A stretch of 9,085 bases of DNA from an uncultured Ruminococcus sp. (GTDB taxonomy: Bacteria; Bacillota; Clostridia; Oscillospirales; Ruminococcaceae), in NCBI GenBank assembly GCA_947176685.1, contig CAMWRL010000069.1, positions 1-9,085 of the forward strand. Reading direction: 5' to 3'. The translations under genes were made by a program, and so were the position numbers. The notes beneath the pieces were generated by a model. The model ran no database searches and was not told the origin of the DNA. It saw only the letters and a program-made list of their open reading frames with translations. Below, in pieces: positions 1-6,148 of this stretch (position 1 is its first letter; each line of letters begins with the position of its first letter).

Positions 1-21
1 GTATTTTTAAATCCTTGTTTT

Positions 22-54
22 TCAATTATAACCCCCATAAATAAATTGTTTCAT
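22..54 (-). CDS. 10-residue ORF behind a strong RBS: leader peptide or mis-framed gene start
   Basis: Downstream of the consensus minus-strand promoter, AGGAG (66-62) sits 7 nt before an ATG at 54-52. The ORF it opens reads MKQFIYGGYN and stops at TGA (24-22). A TTG at 25-23 overlaps that stop and opens another frame (MKNKDLKN if read as a start) that is still open at the window edge. An ATG at 38-36 opens a third frame (MGVIIEKQGFKN), also open at the edge, but it is 23 nt from the RBS. So the 10-residue ORF may be a leader translationally coupled to a larger gene, or a chance ORF. The promoter and RBS are seen directly. That a gene follows to the left is inference, and its product cannot be named. 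Confidence 0.35.
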   Translation of the reverse strand: MKQFIYGGYN

Positions 55-115
55 CTTTTATCTCCTATAATTTCGGGTTTGTGACTCCATTAAATAACGA
101 TTTACCTTAGTAATA

Positions 116-144
116 ATTATACATCAAAGTCGCTGCATTGTCAA
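116..144 (-). promoter_or_regulatory. Consensus sigma-A promoter for a gene leaving the left edge
   Basis: Read on the minus strand, a perfect -35 TTGACA (144-139) is followed after exactly 17 bp by a perfect -10 TATAAT (121-116). Transcription should start near position 109 and run toward position 1. It lies just past the 152-190 hairpin, so it opens a new transcription unit. About 55 nt downstream is a strong ribosome binding site followed by ATG at 54. Confidence 0.8.
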
Positions 145-151
145 CAGAAAT

Positions 152-190
152 GCCATAGTATTTTTGAGTTATAATCAAAAATACTATGGC
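152..190. terminator. Perfect 15-bp inverted repeat, possible terminator of the small minus-strand gene
   Basis: GCCATAGTATTTTTG (152-166) is the exact reverse complement of 176-190, with a 9-nt loop (167-175). On the minus strand it follows the end of the gene at 234 and precedes the next promoter, which is where a terminator belongs. The run after the stem on that strand (ATTTCTGTT) is only moderately T-rich, so termination would be weak. It could instead be a small palindromic repeat. The symmetry is certain; the function is inferred. Confidence 0.55.
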
Positions 191-233
191 TAAAACTTAT
201 TTATAAACGCCCATCTTTATCAGATTTTTTTGG

Positions 234-449
234 TTACATACATCTGTCGGATATTTTGAATATTCTCCGTGAGCTTATCTGCGGCGGAAGACTGTTGGTC
301 ATTGCGCCGTTATAGACTATCCGCACACGGTCGTCAATGCTGAAACGACACGCACACGGAGTATTTACAACAACTTCCTGCTCCGTCCTGCTGTCACGCA
401 CAAGAAGATTTCCATTATTTACTTCAAGTACAGTTGCACACATAATCAT
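234..449 (-). CDS. Small conserved-type protein of unknown function, 71 residues
   Basis: I do not recognise a characterised family. The frame is open from an ATG at 506, but the likely start is the ATG at 449-447: GAGGTG (461-456) lies 6 nt before it, whereas the upstream ATG has no such site and would add 19 poor residues. The 71-residue product starts MIMCATVLEV. It alternates short hydrophobic stretches and turns: a VLEVNNGNLLVRD strand pair, EVVVNT, a DDRVRIVYNG strand-turn, then a TNSLPPQIS segment. This looks like a compact all-beta, OB-like fold of the kind seen in many small clostridial hypothetical proteins. Three Cys lie at residues 4, 32 and 34. There is no signal peptide or membrane segment, so it is probably cytoplasmic. 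It is transcribed divergently from the response regulator. A regulatory link is possible but not shown. Confidence 0.7.
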   Translation of the reverse strand: MIMCATVLEVNNGNLLVRDSRTEQEVVVNTPCACRFSIDDRVRIVYNGAMTNSLPPQISSRRIFKISDRCM

Positions 450-455
450 AATTAT

Positions 456-460
456 CACCT
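456..460 (-). promoter_or_regulatory. RBS that decides the start at 449
   Basis: On the minus strand AGGTG, within GTGAGGTGAT, lies 6 nt upstream of the ATG at 449-447 and 12 nt upstream of a second in-frame ATG at 443-441. The first spacing is optimal, so 449 is preferred. The ATG at 506 has no comparable site. Confidence 0.65.
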
Positions 461-467
461 CACAATT

Positions 468-497
468 ATAATATGCACTCCGGCAAGGATTTGACAA
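468..497 (-). promoter_or_regulatory. Probable promoter of the small minus-strand gene, overlapping the divergent promoter
   Basis: On the minus strand TTGTCA (497-492) and TATTAT (473-468) are separated by 18 bp. A TATAAT at 470-465 is an alternative -10 with a long 21-bp spacer. The -35 bases are the complement of the -35 of the plus-strand promoter at 491-496. Either -10 would start the transcript only a few bases before the ribosome binding site. Confidence 0.4.
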
Positions 498-519
498 AGT
501 TTTCATAATATGCTATAAT
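491..519 (+). promoter_or_regulatory. Consensus promoter with extended -10 for the two-component genes
   Basis: A perfect TTGACA (491-496) is followed after 17 bp by a perfect TATAAT (514-519), preceded by TGC as in an extended -10. The expected start is near 526, giving a leader of about 20 nt. The RBS AAGGAGAT (533-540) lies 6 nt before the ATG at 547. This should be a strong constitutive promoter, so the regulator and kinase would always be made. Confidence 0.85.
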
Positions 520-546
520 ATCGCCAAAAAGAAAGGAGATTTCTTT

Positions 547-1209
547 ATGAATAAAATATACATCGTTGAGGACGACAGGTCAATACGCACTGAACTTGCG
601 GAACTGCTAAACAATTCCGGCTATGAAACCGAATGTCTTACGGACTTTTCGGACGCTGAAAACAGCATAATAAATGCCAGACCTGACCTTATTCTGCTGG
701 ACATAAATATTCCGGCAGTCAATGGCGAAATGCTTTTAAGAAAACTGCGCAAAAAGACTGATACTCCGGTAATAATGGTCACAAGCCGCACTTCCGAAGC
801 TGACGAGGTACTTTCAATGAGTTACGGTGCGGACGACTATATTACAAAACCCTACAATCCGACTATTCTGCTGCTGAGGATTTCGGCAGTACTCAAACGT
901 GCCTCAAAAGCCAATATCAGGACTTCATACAGGAATCTGACTATAAATTCCGCAAAAGGCAGTCTTTCGGACGGCATTACCGAAACGGTACTGACTAAAA
1001 ATGAAATGATTATATTTCAGTTACTGCTTGACAGACAGGGACATATTGTTTCCCGCAACGATATTATGACGGCTTTGTGGGACAATGAGGAATATATAAA
1101 TGATAATGCACTTACAGTAAATATAAGCCGTCTGCGTAACAAGCTGTCTGATTTCGGTTACGGAAATGCCATAGAAACTCGCAAGAAACAGGGGTATATT
1201 CTGGTATGA
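547..1209 (+). CDS. OmpR/PhoB-family response regulator of a Bce-type module
   Basis: A cytoplasmic DNA-binding regulator of 220 residues, the usual length of the family. The N-terminal receiver domain (about 1-118) has the acidic pair E8/D9/D10, the phosphoacceptor D52 in LILLDINIP, T79 and K101 in the TKP motif. The C-terminal winged-helix domain (about 123-220) contains the recognition-helix segment NALTVNISRLRNKL and ends in the wing KKQGYIL. An ideal RBS supports the start. The stop overlaps the kinase start by 4 bp (ATGA), so the two are translationally coupled. Location beside a small-sensor kinase and a BceAB-like transporter points to BceR/VirR-like control of peptide-antibiotic resistance. 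That role is inferred from family and context. The likely target is the promoter before the ATPase gene. Confidence 0.93.
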   Translation: MNKIYIVEDDRSIRTELAELLNNSGYETECLTDFSDAENSIINARPDLILLDINIPAVNGEMLLRKLRKKTDTPVIMVTSRTSEADEVLSMSYGADDYITKPYNPTILLLRISAVLKRASKANIRTSYRNLTINSAKGSLSDGITETVLTKNEMIIFQLLLDRQGHIVSRNDIMTALWDNEEYINDNALTVNISRLRNKLSDFGYGNAIETRKKQGYILV

Positions 1210-2234
1210 GTTTCGGAAAATTTCTGTCGGACAGGCTTGTTTCAGTTATAATAACTCTGGTGACATGGTTTATTTTATGGAACTTCTTTACAGTATTTCA
1301 CCTTACGTCACAACAGATACTTATAATCGGTATAATATATTTTCTGTCCGCCGTCATAAAAATACTGTGGGAGTTTTTTCGGAAACGTGATTTTTACAAT
1401 AATATGGTTTCAAACTGCGATTCTCTGGAAAGTAAATATCTGTTGTCCGCAATGACTGAATCTCCTGACTTCTACGAAGGACGCATAATATATGAAATAC
1501 TCTGTACTACCAATAAGTCAATGTGCGACAGCGTGGCAGAATATCGCAGAAGTTCAGAGGAGTTTCAAGAGTATATAGAATTATGGGTACACGAAATAAA
1601 ATTACCTGTAGCAAGCCTTTTGCTTATGTGCCACAACAATCCGGATATTGACGGAAAATATAATGAACAGCTTCGGCGTATAGATGACTGCATAGAAAAC
1701 GTCATGTATTATGCACGAAGTGAAAACGTCCGCAAAGACTATATAATAAAAGAAGTATCGCTTAAAAGGGCTTTTGCCAACATAGCTATAAGAAACCGTG
1801 AGGAACTCCAGCAGAGAAACGTCACTCTTAAAACAGAAAACCTTGATATTCCGGTAATGACGGACAGCAAGTGGCTTGAATATATAATGGGACAGATTAT
1901 CGGCAACAGTATGAAGTACTTTTCGCCGGAGCGTGAACCACAGATTTATGTATACGCCGTTGACGACAGCGAAAAAACCGTGCTTCATATACGTGACAAC
2001 GGTATTGGAATACCTGCATCGGACTTGCCGTATATATTCGAGAAGTCCTACACCGGAATCAACGGTCATACTCACTCCAAGTCAACCGGAATGGGTCTTT
2101 ATATAATAAAAAATCTCTGTGAAAGTCTGGGTCACGAAGTGAAAGCCGTTTCGGAAACAGACAGCTTCACGGATATATCAATAACTTTCGGAAAAAACAG
2201 TTTTCTGAAAATACCCGACATTACAGAATTGTAA
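1206..2234 (+). CDS. BceS-like intramembrane-sensing histidine kinase
   Basis: A membrane sensor kinase of 342 residues. Two membrane helices (about 11-31 and 37-56) are joined by only a few exposed residues, so there is no extracellular sensor domain; this is the hallmark of BceS-type kinases. The autophosphorylated His is H129 in WVHEIKLPV. The ATPase domain has the N box (N234 in IIGNSMKY), the G1 box DNGIG (264-268) and the G2 box GMGLYI (295-300). It overlaps the regulator by 4 bp and presumably phosphorylates its D52. In Bacillus, kinases of this type are switched on through physical contact with the paired ABC transporter; that this one senses through the permease encoded downstream is inferred. 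The ligand is unknown, with peptide antibiotics such as bacitracin-type or lantibiotic compounds most likely. Confidence 0.92.
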   Translation: MSFGKFLSDRLVSVIITLVTWFILWNFFTVFHLTSQQILIIGIIYFLSAVIKILWEFFRKRDFYNNMVSNCDSLESKYLLSAMTESPDFYEGRIIYEILCTTNKSMCDSVAEYRRSSEEFQEYIELWVHEIKLPVASLLLMCHNNPDIDGKYNEQLRRIDDCIENVMYYARSENVRKDYIIKEVSLKRAFANIAIRNREELQQRNVTLKTENLDIPVMTDSKWLEYIMGQIIGNSMKYFSPEREPQIYVYAVDDSEKTVLHIRDNGIGIPASDLPYIFEKSYTGINGHTHSKSTGMGLYIIKNLCESLGHEVKAVSETDSFTDISITFGKNSFLKIPDITEL

Positions 2235-2248
2235 TATTCCGTAACATT
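2231..2248 (+). promoter_or_regulatory. Candidate response-regulator binding site: tandem GTAAYATT
   Basis: GTAATATT (2231-2238) and GTAACATT (2241-2248) match at 7 of 8 positions and start exactly 10 bp apart, so they lie on the same DNA face. The site is just upstream of the weak -35 of the transporter promoter. OmpR-family regulators typically bind tandem half-sites with about one-turn spacing. The repeat is seen; its use by the linked regulator is inferred. Confidence 0.5.
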
Positions 2249-2254
2249 GAACGA

Positions 2255-2283
2255 ACGACAAAACAGAAAATTTGCTGTATAAT
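2255..2283 (+). promoter_or_regulatory. Likely activator-dependent promoter of the ABC transporter genes
   Basis: A perfect -10 TATAAT (2278-2283) has only a poor -35 at the right distance: ACGACA (2255-2260), 17 bp away. The start is expected near 2290, leaving a short leader before AAGGAGG (2299-2305) and the ATG at 2313. A strong -10 with a weak -35 behind a tandem repeat fits regulated expression of the transporter, separate from the constitutive regulator/kinase transcript. Confidence 0.6.
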
Positions 2284-2312
2284 AAAATCATCAAAAACAA
2301 GGAGGCAGCAAA

Positions 2313-3077
2313 ATGGAATTATTAAAAATACAGCAAATCCAGAAATACTATGGAAGTAAGTCCAGCCTTACAAAGGCTATCAATGACATTTCCTTCACGG
2401 TCAATACGGGGGAGTTCGTGGCTATAATGGGGGCTTCCGGAAGCGGCAAGACTACTCTTTTAAACTGCATTTCAACGATTGACAGAGTAACTTCCGGTCA
2501 CATCTACCTCGAAAATACCGACATAACCACTCTCAAAGGCAAGCAGCTGAATAAGTTCAGGCGTGAAAAACTCGGCTTTATCTTTCAGGACTTCAATCTT
2601 CTGGACACCCTTACGGCTTACGAAAATATCGCTCTTGCGTTGTCTATACAGAAAATCAGTCCTGACGAAATCGACAAGGCTGTCAGAAACGTTGCCAAAC
2701 AGCTTGACATTACGGGAGTACTGCAAAAATACCCGTACCAGATGTCAGGCGGTCAGAAACAGCGTATAGCGTCTGCAAGGGCAATCGTCACCAATCCGAA
2801 ACTAATCCTTGCGGATGAACCTACAGGAGCGTTGGATTCAAAGTCCGCAAAAATGCTTCTGGAGCGTTTCAACTACCTCAACAGGGAACATGATGCCACT
2901 ATTATGATGGTAACTCACGACAGTTTTACAGCAAGCTATACATCAAGGGTCATGTTTATCAAGGACGGTAAGATTTTCCACGAAATCAGCCGTGGCGATG
3001 ACAGCCGCAAACAGTTTTTTGACAAGATAATAGACGTGGTTACGCTTCTGGGAGGTGACGTAAACGATGCTCTTTAA
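2313..3077 (+). CDS. BceA-like ABC transporter ATPase
   Basis: The cytoplasmic nucleotide-binding subunit of a peptide-detoxifying ABC transporter, 254 residues, typical for BceA/MacB-type ATPases. All motifs are intact: Walker A GASGSGKT (40-47), Q-loop Q92 in FIFQDFNLL, signature MSGGQKQ (144-150), Walker B LILADEP (164-170) with catalytic E169, the D-loop GALD after it, and the switch H202 in VTHD. A strong RBS (AAGGAGG, 2299-2305) lies 7 nt before the ATG. The gene overlaps the permease start by 11 bp, which implies coupled translation and a fixed subunit ratio. Alone it could be a LolD-like or other MacB-family ATPase. The large FtsX-type permease and the adjacent two-component pair make the Bce assignment much more likely. 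Confidence 0.94.
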   Translation: MELLKIQQIQKYYGSKSSLTKAINDISFTVNTGEFVAIMGASGSGKTTLLNCISTIDRVTSGHIYLENTDITTLKGKQLNKFRREKLGFIFQDFNLLDTLTAYENIALALSIQKISPDEIDKAVRNVAKQLDITGVLQKYPYQMSGGQKQRIASARAIVTNPKLILADEPTGALDSKSAKMLLERFNYLNREHDATIMMVTHDSFTASYTSRVMFIKDGKIFHEISRGDDSRKQFFDKIIDVVTLLGGDVNDAL

Positions 3078-5124
3078 GCTCTCGGTCAGCAATATCCGGA
3101 AGAGTTTCCGTGACTATGCCGTGTACTTCTTTACGCTGATAATCGGTGTATCTGTATTCTACGTTTTCAACGCCATTGGCGAACAGACAGCATTTCTTAA
3201 TATATCGCAGAGCCGTAATGACATAATAGGTTTGCTGAAACAAATGCTTTCCGGTGTAAGCGTATTTGTAGCGTTTGTGCTTGGACTGCTGATAGTATAC
3301 GCAAGCCGTTTTCTTATGAAACGCCGCAACAAAGAATTTGCCCTTTACCTTATACTCGGAATGAGCAAGGGCAGGATTTCGGCAATACTCCTGATAGAAA
3401 CAATCATTATCGGACTTGGTTCGCTTGTTGTCGGACTTTGTATAGGCGTAGGACTATCGCAGTTAATGAGTACGCTCGTTGCAAATCTCTTTGAAGCCGA
3501 TATGACGGAATACAAGTTCATAATATCAAACGAGGCTATCGCTAAAACTGCTGTGTATTTCGGAATCATGTATATTATTGTAATGATATTCAATAGTTTC
3601 ATGATAAGCAAGTGCAAACTTATAAATCTGTTGCAGTCGGGCAAAAAGTCCGAAAAACTCAGGCTCAGAAACCCTGTATTTTGCGTGATTGTGTTTATAA
3701 TATCCGCATGTGTGTTAGGATATGATTATTATATAGCAGGCTGGAAAATGGAAACACTGAATAATAAAATACTTGCTAAAATGATTCTTGCAGGAGCAGT
3801 TACAACATTTTTAATATTCTGGTCTGTATCGGGCATGATGTTAAGGGTTGTAATGTCAATGAAAAAAACTTATTACAAAGGTCTTAACAGTTTTACTTTC
3901 CGGCAGATAAGCAGTAAAATCAATACAGCGGTTGCATCAATGACAATTATCTGTCTTATGCTTTTCGTAACTATATGTACATTGTCGTCTGCTTTCTCAA
4001 TAAGAAATTCAATGAATGCCAACCTTAAAGAAATGTGTCCAGCTGATTTTGAACTGGAATATACTGAACACAATAATCAGACATATCAGAACACGCATGT
4101 AGACATTGTAGAAAAAGCTAAAGAATATGGTTACGATTTTGAAGAAGATTTCAGTGAGTATGTACACTTCCACGATTACAACGATGATAACCTTACTTTT
4201 GCCGACTCTCTTGGCAGTCACCTTGAAGAAATCCAACAGCAATACAGATTTATGGACTATGAATCACTTGAAGATATTGTCAGACTAAGTGACTATAATG
4301 CACTTATGCGAATCTATGGCAGAAAAGAAATCTCGCTCAACGAAAATGAATTTGCTGTAATGTGCGATTTCAAGAGTATCAAGGCAATAAGAGATGAAGC
4401 TCTCAAAACAGATAAGGAAATAACAGTTTTCGGACATACTCTCACATCAAAGTATGATGAATGTCAGGACGGCTTTATAGATATATCGTCACAACATATC
4501 AATGCCGGATTCTATGTTGTACCCGACAGCGTTGTTGACGAAAACCACGCAGTTACAGATTATCTCATAGGCAATTACAACGCCGGAACAAAAGAAGAAA
4601 AACAAGCCGTTGAAGAAAAATTTGCAGATAAATACAGAAATTTCTTCAAGGACTATAAATCAGATGTCAATGACAAAAAGATGGGTTATATGTATTCCAT
4701 TAATACAAGAATTGACATTGCAGAAGCTACTATCGGTCTTGGTGCAATGATTACATTCCTCGGACTGTATATAGGTCTTATTTTCCTTATTTCATGTGCT
4801 GCGATACTCGCTCTTAAACAACTCTCCGAGAGCGTTGACAGCATTTCAAGATATGAGATGTTACGCAAAATAGGCGTTGAAGAAAGCGATTTATCAAAAT
4901 CCCTTTTCAGACAGACGGGAATATTTTTCCTCCTTCCGCTTCTTCTCGCCTGCGTACACTCTGTATTCGGTATGAAATTCTCGACATATATACTTGAAGT
5001 TTTCGGCACAGAAAAGCTTGCCGAATCAATAGGCTTTACGTCAATAATGATACTGCTGATATATGGCGGATACTTCCTGATAACATATTTTTGCAGCAAA
5101 TCAATTATCAAAAGCCATAAATAA
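3067..5124 (+). CDS. BceB-like ABC transporter permease (FtsX family)
   Basis: An integral membrane permease of 685 residues, close to the usual BceB length. About ten membrane helices are visible, near 16-37, 61-84, 104-130, 158-180, 203-223, 236-260, 287-311, 553-583, 614-636 and 653-676. A large extracellular domain of roughly 240 residues lies between helices 7 and 8 (about 312-552), as in BceB, where it determines antibiotic specificity and kinase communication. FtsX-type cores flank it. The RBS GGAGGTGA (3051-3058) is inside the end of the ATPase gene, 8 nt before the ATG. From about position 3700 through the extracellular domain the DNA appears more AT-rich than the first 600 bp of the gene. 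The substrate cannot be read from the sequence; peptide antibiotics are the family expectation. Confidence 0.92.
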   Translation: MLFKLSVSNIRKSFRDYAVYFFTLIIGVSVFYVFNAIGEQTAFLNISQSRNDIIGLLKQMLSGVSVFVAFVLGLLIVYASRFLMKRRNKEFALYLILGMSKGRISAILLIETIIIGLGSLVVGLCIGVGLSQLMSTLVANLFEADMTEYKFIISNEAIAKTAVYFGIMYIIVMIFNSFMISKCKLINLLQSGKKSEKLRLRNPVFCVIVFIISACVLGYDYYIAGWKMETLNNKILAKMILAGAVTTFLIFWSVSGMMLRVVMSMKKTYYKGLNSFTFRQISSKINTAVASMTIICLMLFVTICTLSSAFSIRNSMNANLKEMCPADFELEYTEHNNQTYQNTHVDIVEKAKEYGYDFEEDFSEYVHFHDYNDDNLTFADSLGSHLEEIQQQYRFMDYESLEDIVRLSDYNALMRIYGRKEISLNENEFAVMCDFKSIKAIRDEALKTDKEITVFGHTLTSKYDECQDGFIDISSQHINAGFYVVPDSVVDENHAVTDYLIGNYNAGTKEEKQAVEEKFADKYRNFFKDYKSDVNDKKMGYMYSINTRIDIAEATIGLGAMITFLGLYIGLIFLISCAAILALKQLSESVDSISRYEMLRKIGVEESDLSKSLFRQTGIFFLLPLLLACVHSVFGMKFSTYILEVFGTEKLAESIGFTSIMILLIYGGYFLITYFCSKSIIKSHK

Positions 5125-5130
5125 TATATC

Positions 5131-5157
5131 TCCCCTGCTCCTGCGGGGGAATTTTTC
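5131..5157 (+). terminator. Intrinsic terminator of the Bce-type module
   Basis: TCCCCTGC (5131-5138) and GCGGGGGA (5143-5150) form an 8-bp stem with one T-G wobble and a TCCT loop. ATTTTTC follows directly. It begins 6 bp after the permease stop codon and ends just before the next promoter. Confidence 0.92.
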
Positions 5158-5159
5158 TG

Positions 5160-5188
5160 TTGATACGCTACGGAAAATATGCTATAAT
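5160..5188 (+). promoter_or_regulatory. Promoter of the radical SAM / lipase unit
   Basis: TTGATA (5160-5165) is followed after 17 bp by TATAAT (5183-5188) with the TGC of an extended -10. The sequence AATATGCTATAATA is identical to that in the promoter at 491-519. The start is near 5195, leaving a very short leader before the ATG at 5209. Ribosome binding would rely on the weak GGGAAGTGA stretch at 5196-5204. Confidence 0.75.
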
Positions 5189-5208
5189 AGTTTACGGGAA
5201 GTGATTGA

Positions 5209-6093
5209 ATGATATATGAAAACTGCCGTTTATGTCCGAGACGCTGCGGCGTAAACAGATATGAAAAAAAGGGATTTTGCGGAACAGGTACGGAAATACT
5301 GTCCGCAAAAGCCTGTCTGCACCAATGGGAAGAGCCTTGTATATCCTACAGAAACGGTGCAGGAACGTTTTTTTTCAGTGGCTGTAATCTGCACTGCTGT
5401 TTCTGTCAGAATAACGCCATAAGCAATGAACTTTTCGGGAAAGCCATTACATACAGTCAGCTTGCGGATATTTTTCTGTCATTGCAGGAAAAGGGTGCTG
5501 ACAATATTGAACTTGTTACACCTACGCATTTTGTACCGTCAATAATAAAAACCCTCGACCTTGTGAAACATAAACTCCGGATTCCGATAATATACAACTC
5601 CGGCGGTTATGAACTTCCGGAAACAATAGACCTGCTCAACAGCTATATTGACGTTTATATGCCCGATATAAAATACTTTTCACCGAAAGTCTCCGCACGG
5701 TACGCCAGCGCTCCGGACTACTTTGAATATGCGTCACGTTCCGTACTTGCAATGACCCGACAGACCGGAAAACCCGTCTATAACGCAGGCGGCGGACTTA
5801 TTAAAGGTACTCTTATACGTCACCTTGTACTGCCGTCCAACCGCCACGATTCTATGAAAATTATGGACTGGATTTCCCGAAACGTTCCGGAATCGCCCGT
5901 CAGCATTATGAACCAGTATACGCCGTTTGACTTTATAGACGACAGGTTTCCAGAACTGAAACGCCGTCTTACAAAAATGGAATACAACAGCGTTGTGTGT
6001 TACGCCGAAAAGCTCGGAATCAACGGCTACACACAACAGCAGTCGTCAGCCAACGAAAAGTACGTGCCGGACTTTGATTTGTCGGGACTGTAA
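5209..6093 (+). CDS. Radical SAM protein, PflX-like (COG1313, pyruvate formate-lyase-activase related)
   Basis: A cytoplasmic Fe-S enzyme of 294 residues. The radical SAM motif CX3CX2C is C59-C63-C66 in SGCNLHCCFCQN and would bind the [4Fe-4S] cluster that cleaves S-adenosylmethionine. An N-terminal Cys array (C6, C9, C13, C24 in a CRLCPRRCGVNR...GFCG pattern) and the EEPCIS block around residue 41-46 are typical of the PflX/COG1313 group, setting it apart from PflA proper. YNSGGYE (about 129-135) and the YMPDIKYF segment match the PflA-like barrel. The substrate is not established for the family. No pyruvate formate-lyase, AMMECR1 or MEMO gene is in the window. It has its own promoter, and the next gene follows after 55 bp without a terminator, so the two may share a transcript although no functional link is evident. 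Confidence 0.9.
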   Translation: MIYENCRLCPRRCGVNRYEKKGFCGTGTEILSAKACLHQWEEPCISYRNGAGTFFFSGCNLHCCFCQNNAISNELFGKAITYSQLADIFLSLQEKGADNIELVTPTHFVPSIIKTLDLVKHKLRIPIIYNSGGYELPETIDLLNSYIDVYMPDIKYFSPKVSARYASAPDYFEYASRSVLAMTRQTGKPVYNAGGGLIKGTLIRHLVLPSNRHDSMKIMDWISRNVPESPVSIMNQYTPFDFIDDRFPELKRRLTKMEYNSVVCYAEKLGINGYTQQQSSANEKYVPDFDLSGL

Positions 6094-6136
6094 TATAACA
6101 GTTGTCCGGAACATAATATATACAAACAAATAATAC

Positions 6137-6140
6137 GGAG
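6137..6140 (+). promoter_or_regulatory. RBS that favours a TTG start for the lipase-like gene
   Basis: GGAG at 6137-6140 lies 8 nt before TTG (6149-6151). The in-frame GTG at 6140 overlaps the RBS itself, and the in-frame ATG at 6158 is 17 nt away. TTG at 6149 is therefore the best-placed start. Confidence 0.6.
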
Positions 6141-6148
6141 TGTTGAAT

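Noticed and set aside
450..506. N-terminal extension of the small minus-strand protein to the ATG at 506
   Set aside because: It would run through the likely promoter and RBS at 456-497. The internal ATG at 449 has an optimally spaced RBS.
1602..2075. A 157-codon open frame on the minus strand inside the kinase gene
   Set aside because: It is fully antisense to a kinase with all motifs intact, has no credible RBS or domain, and reflects codon bias on the opposite strand.
4686..5111. A 141-codon open frame on the minus strand inside the permease gene
   Set aside because: It is antisense to well-supported membrane helices 8-10 and shows no recognisable protein features.
5209..6093. Assignment of the radical SAM gene as the true pyruvate formate-lyase activase (pflA)
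   Set aside because: The N-terminal Cys array, EEPCIS block and SGCNLHCCFCQN match the PflX/COG1313 group, and no pfl gene is nearby.
6140..6148. GTG start for the lipase-like gene at 6140
   Set aside because: The GTG overlaps the GGAG ribosome binding site; TTG at 6149 has an 8-nt spacing.
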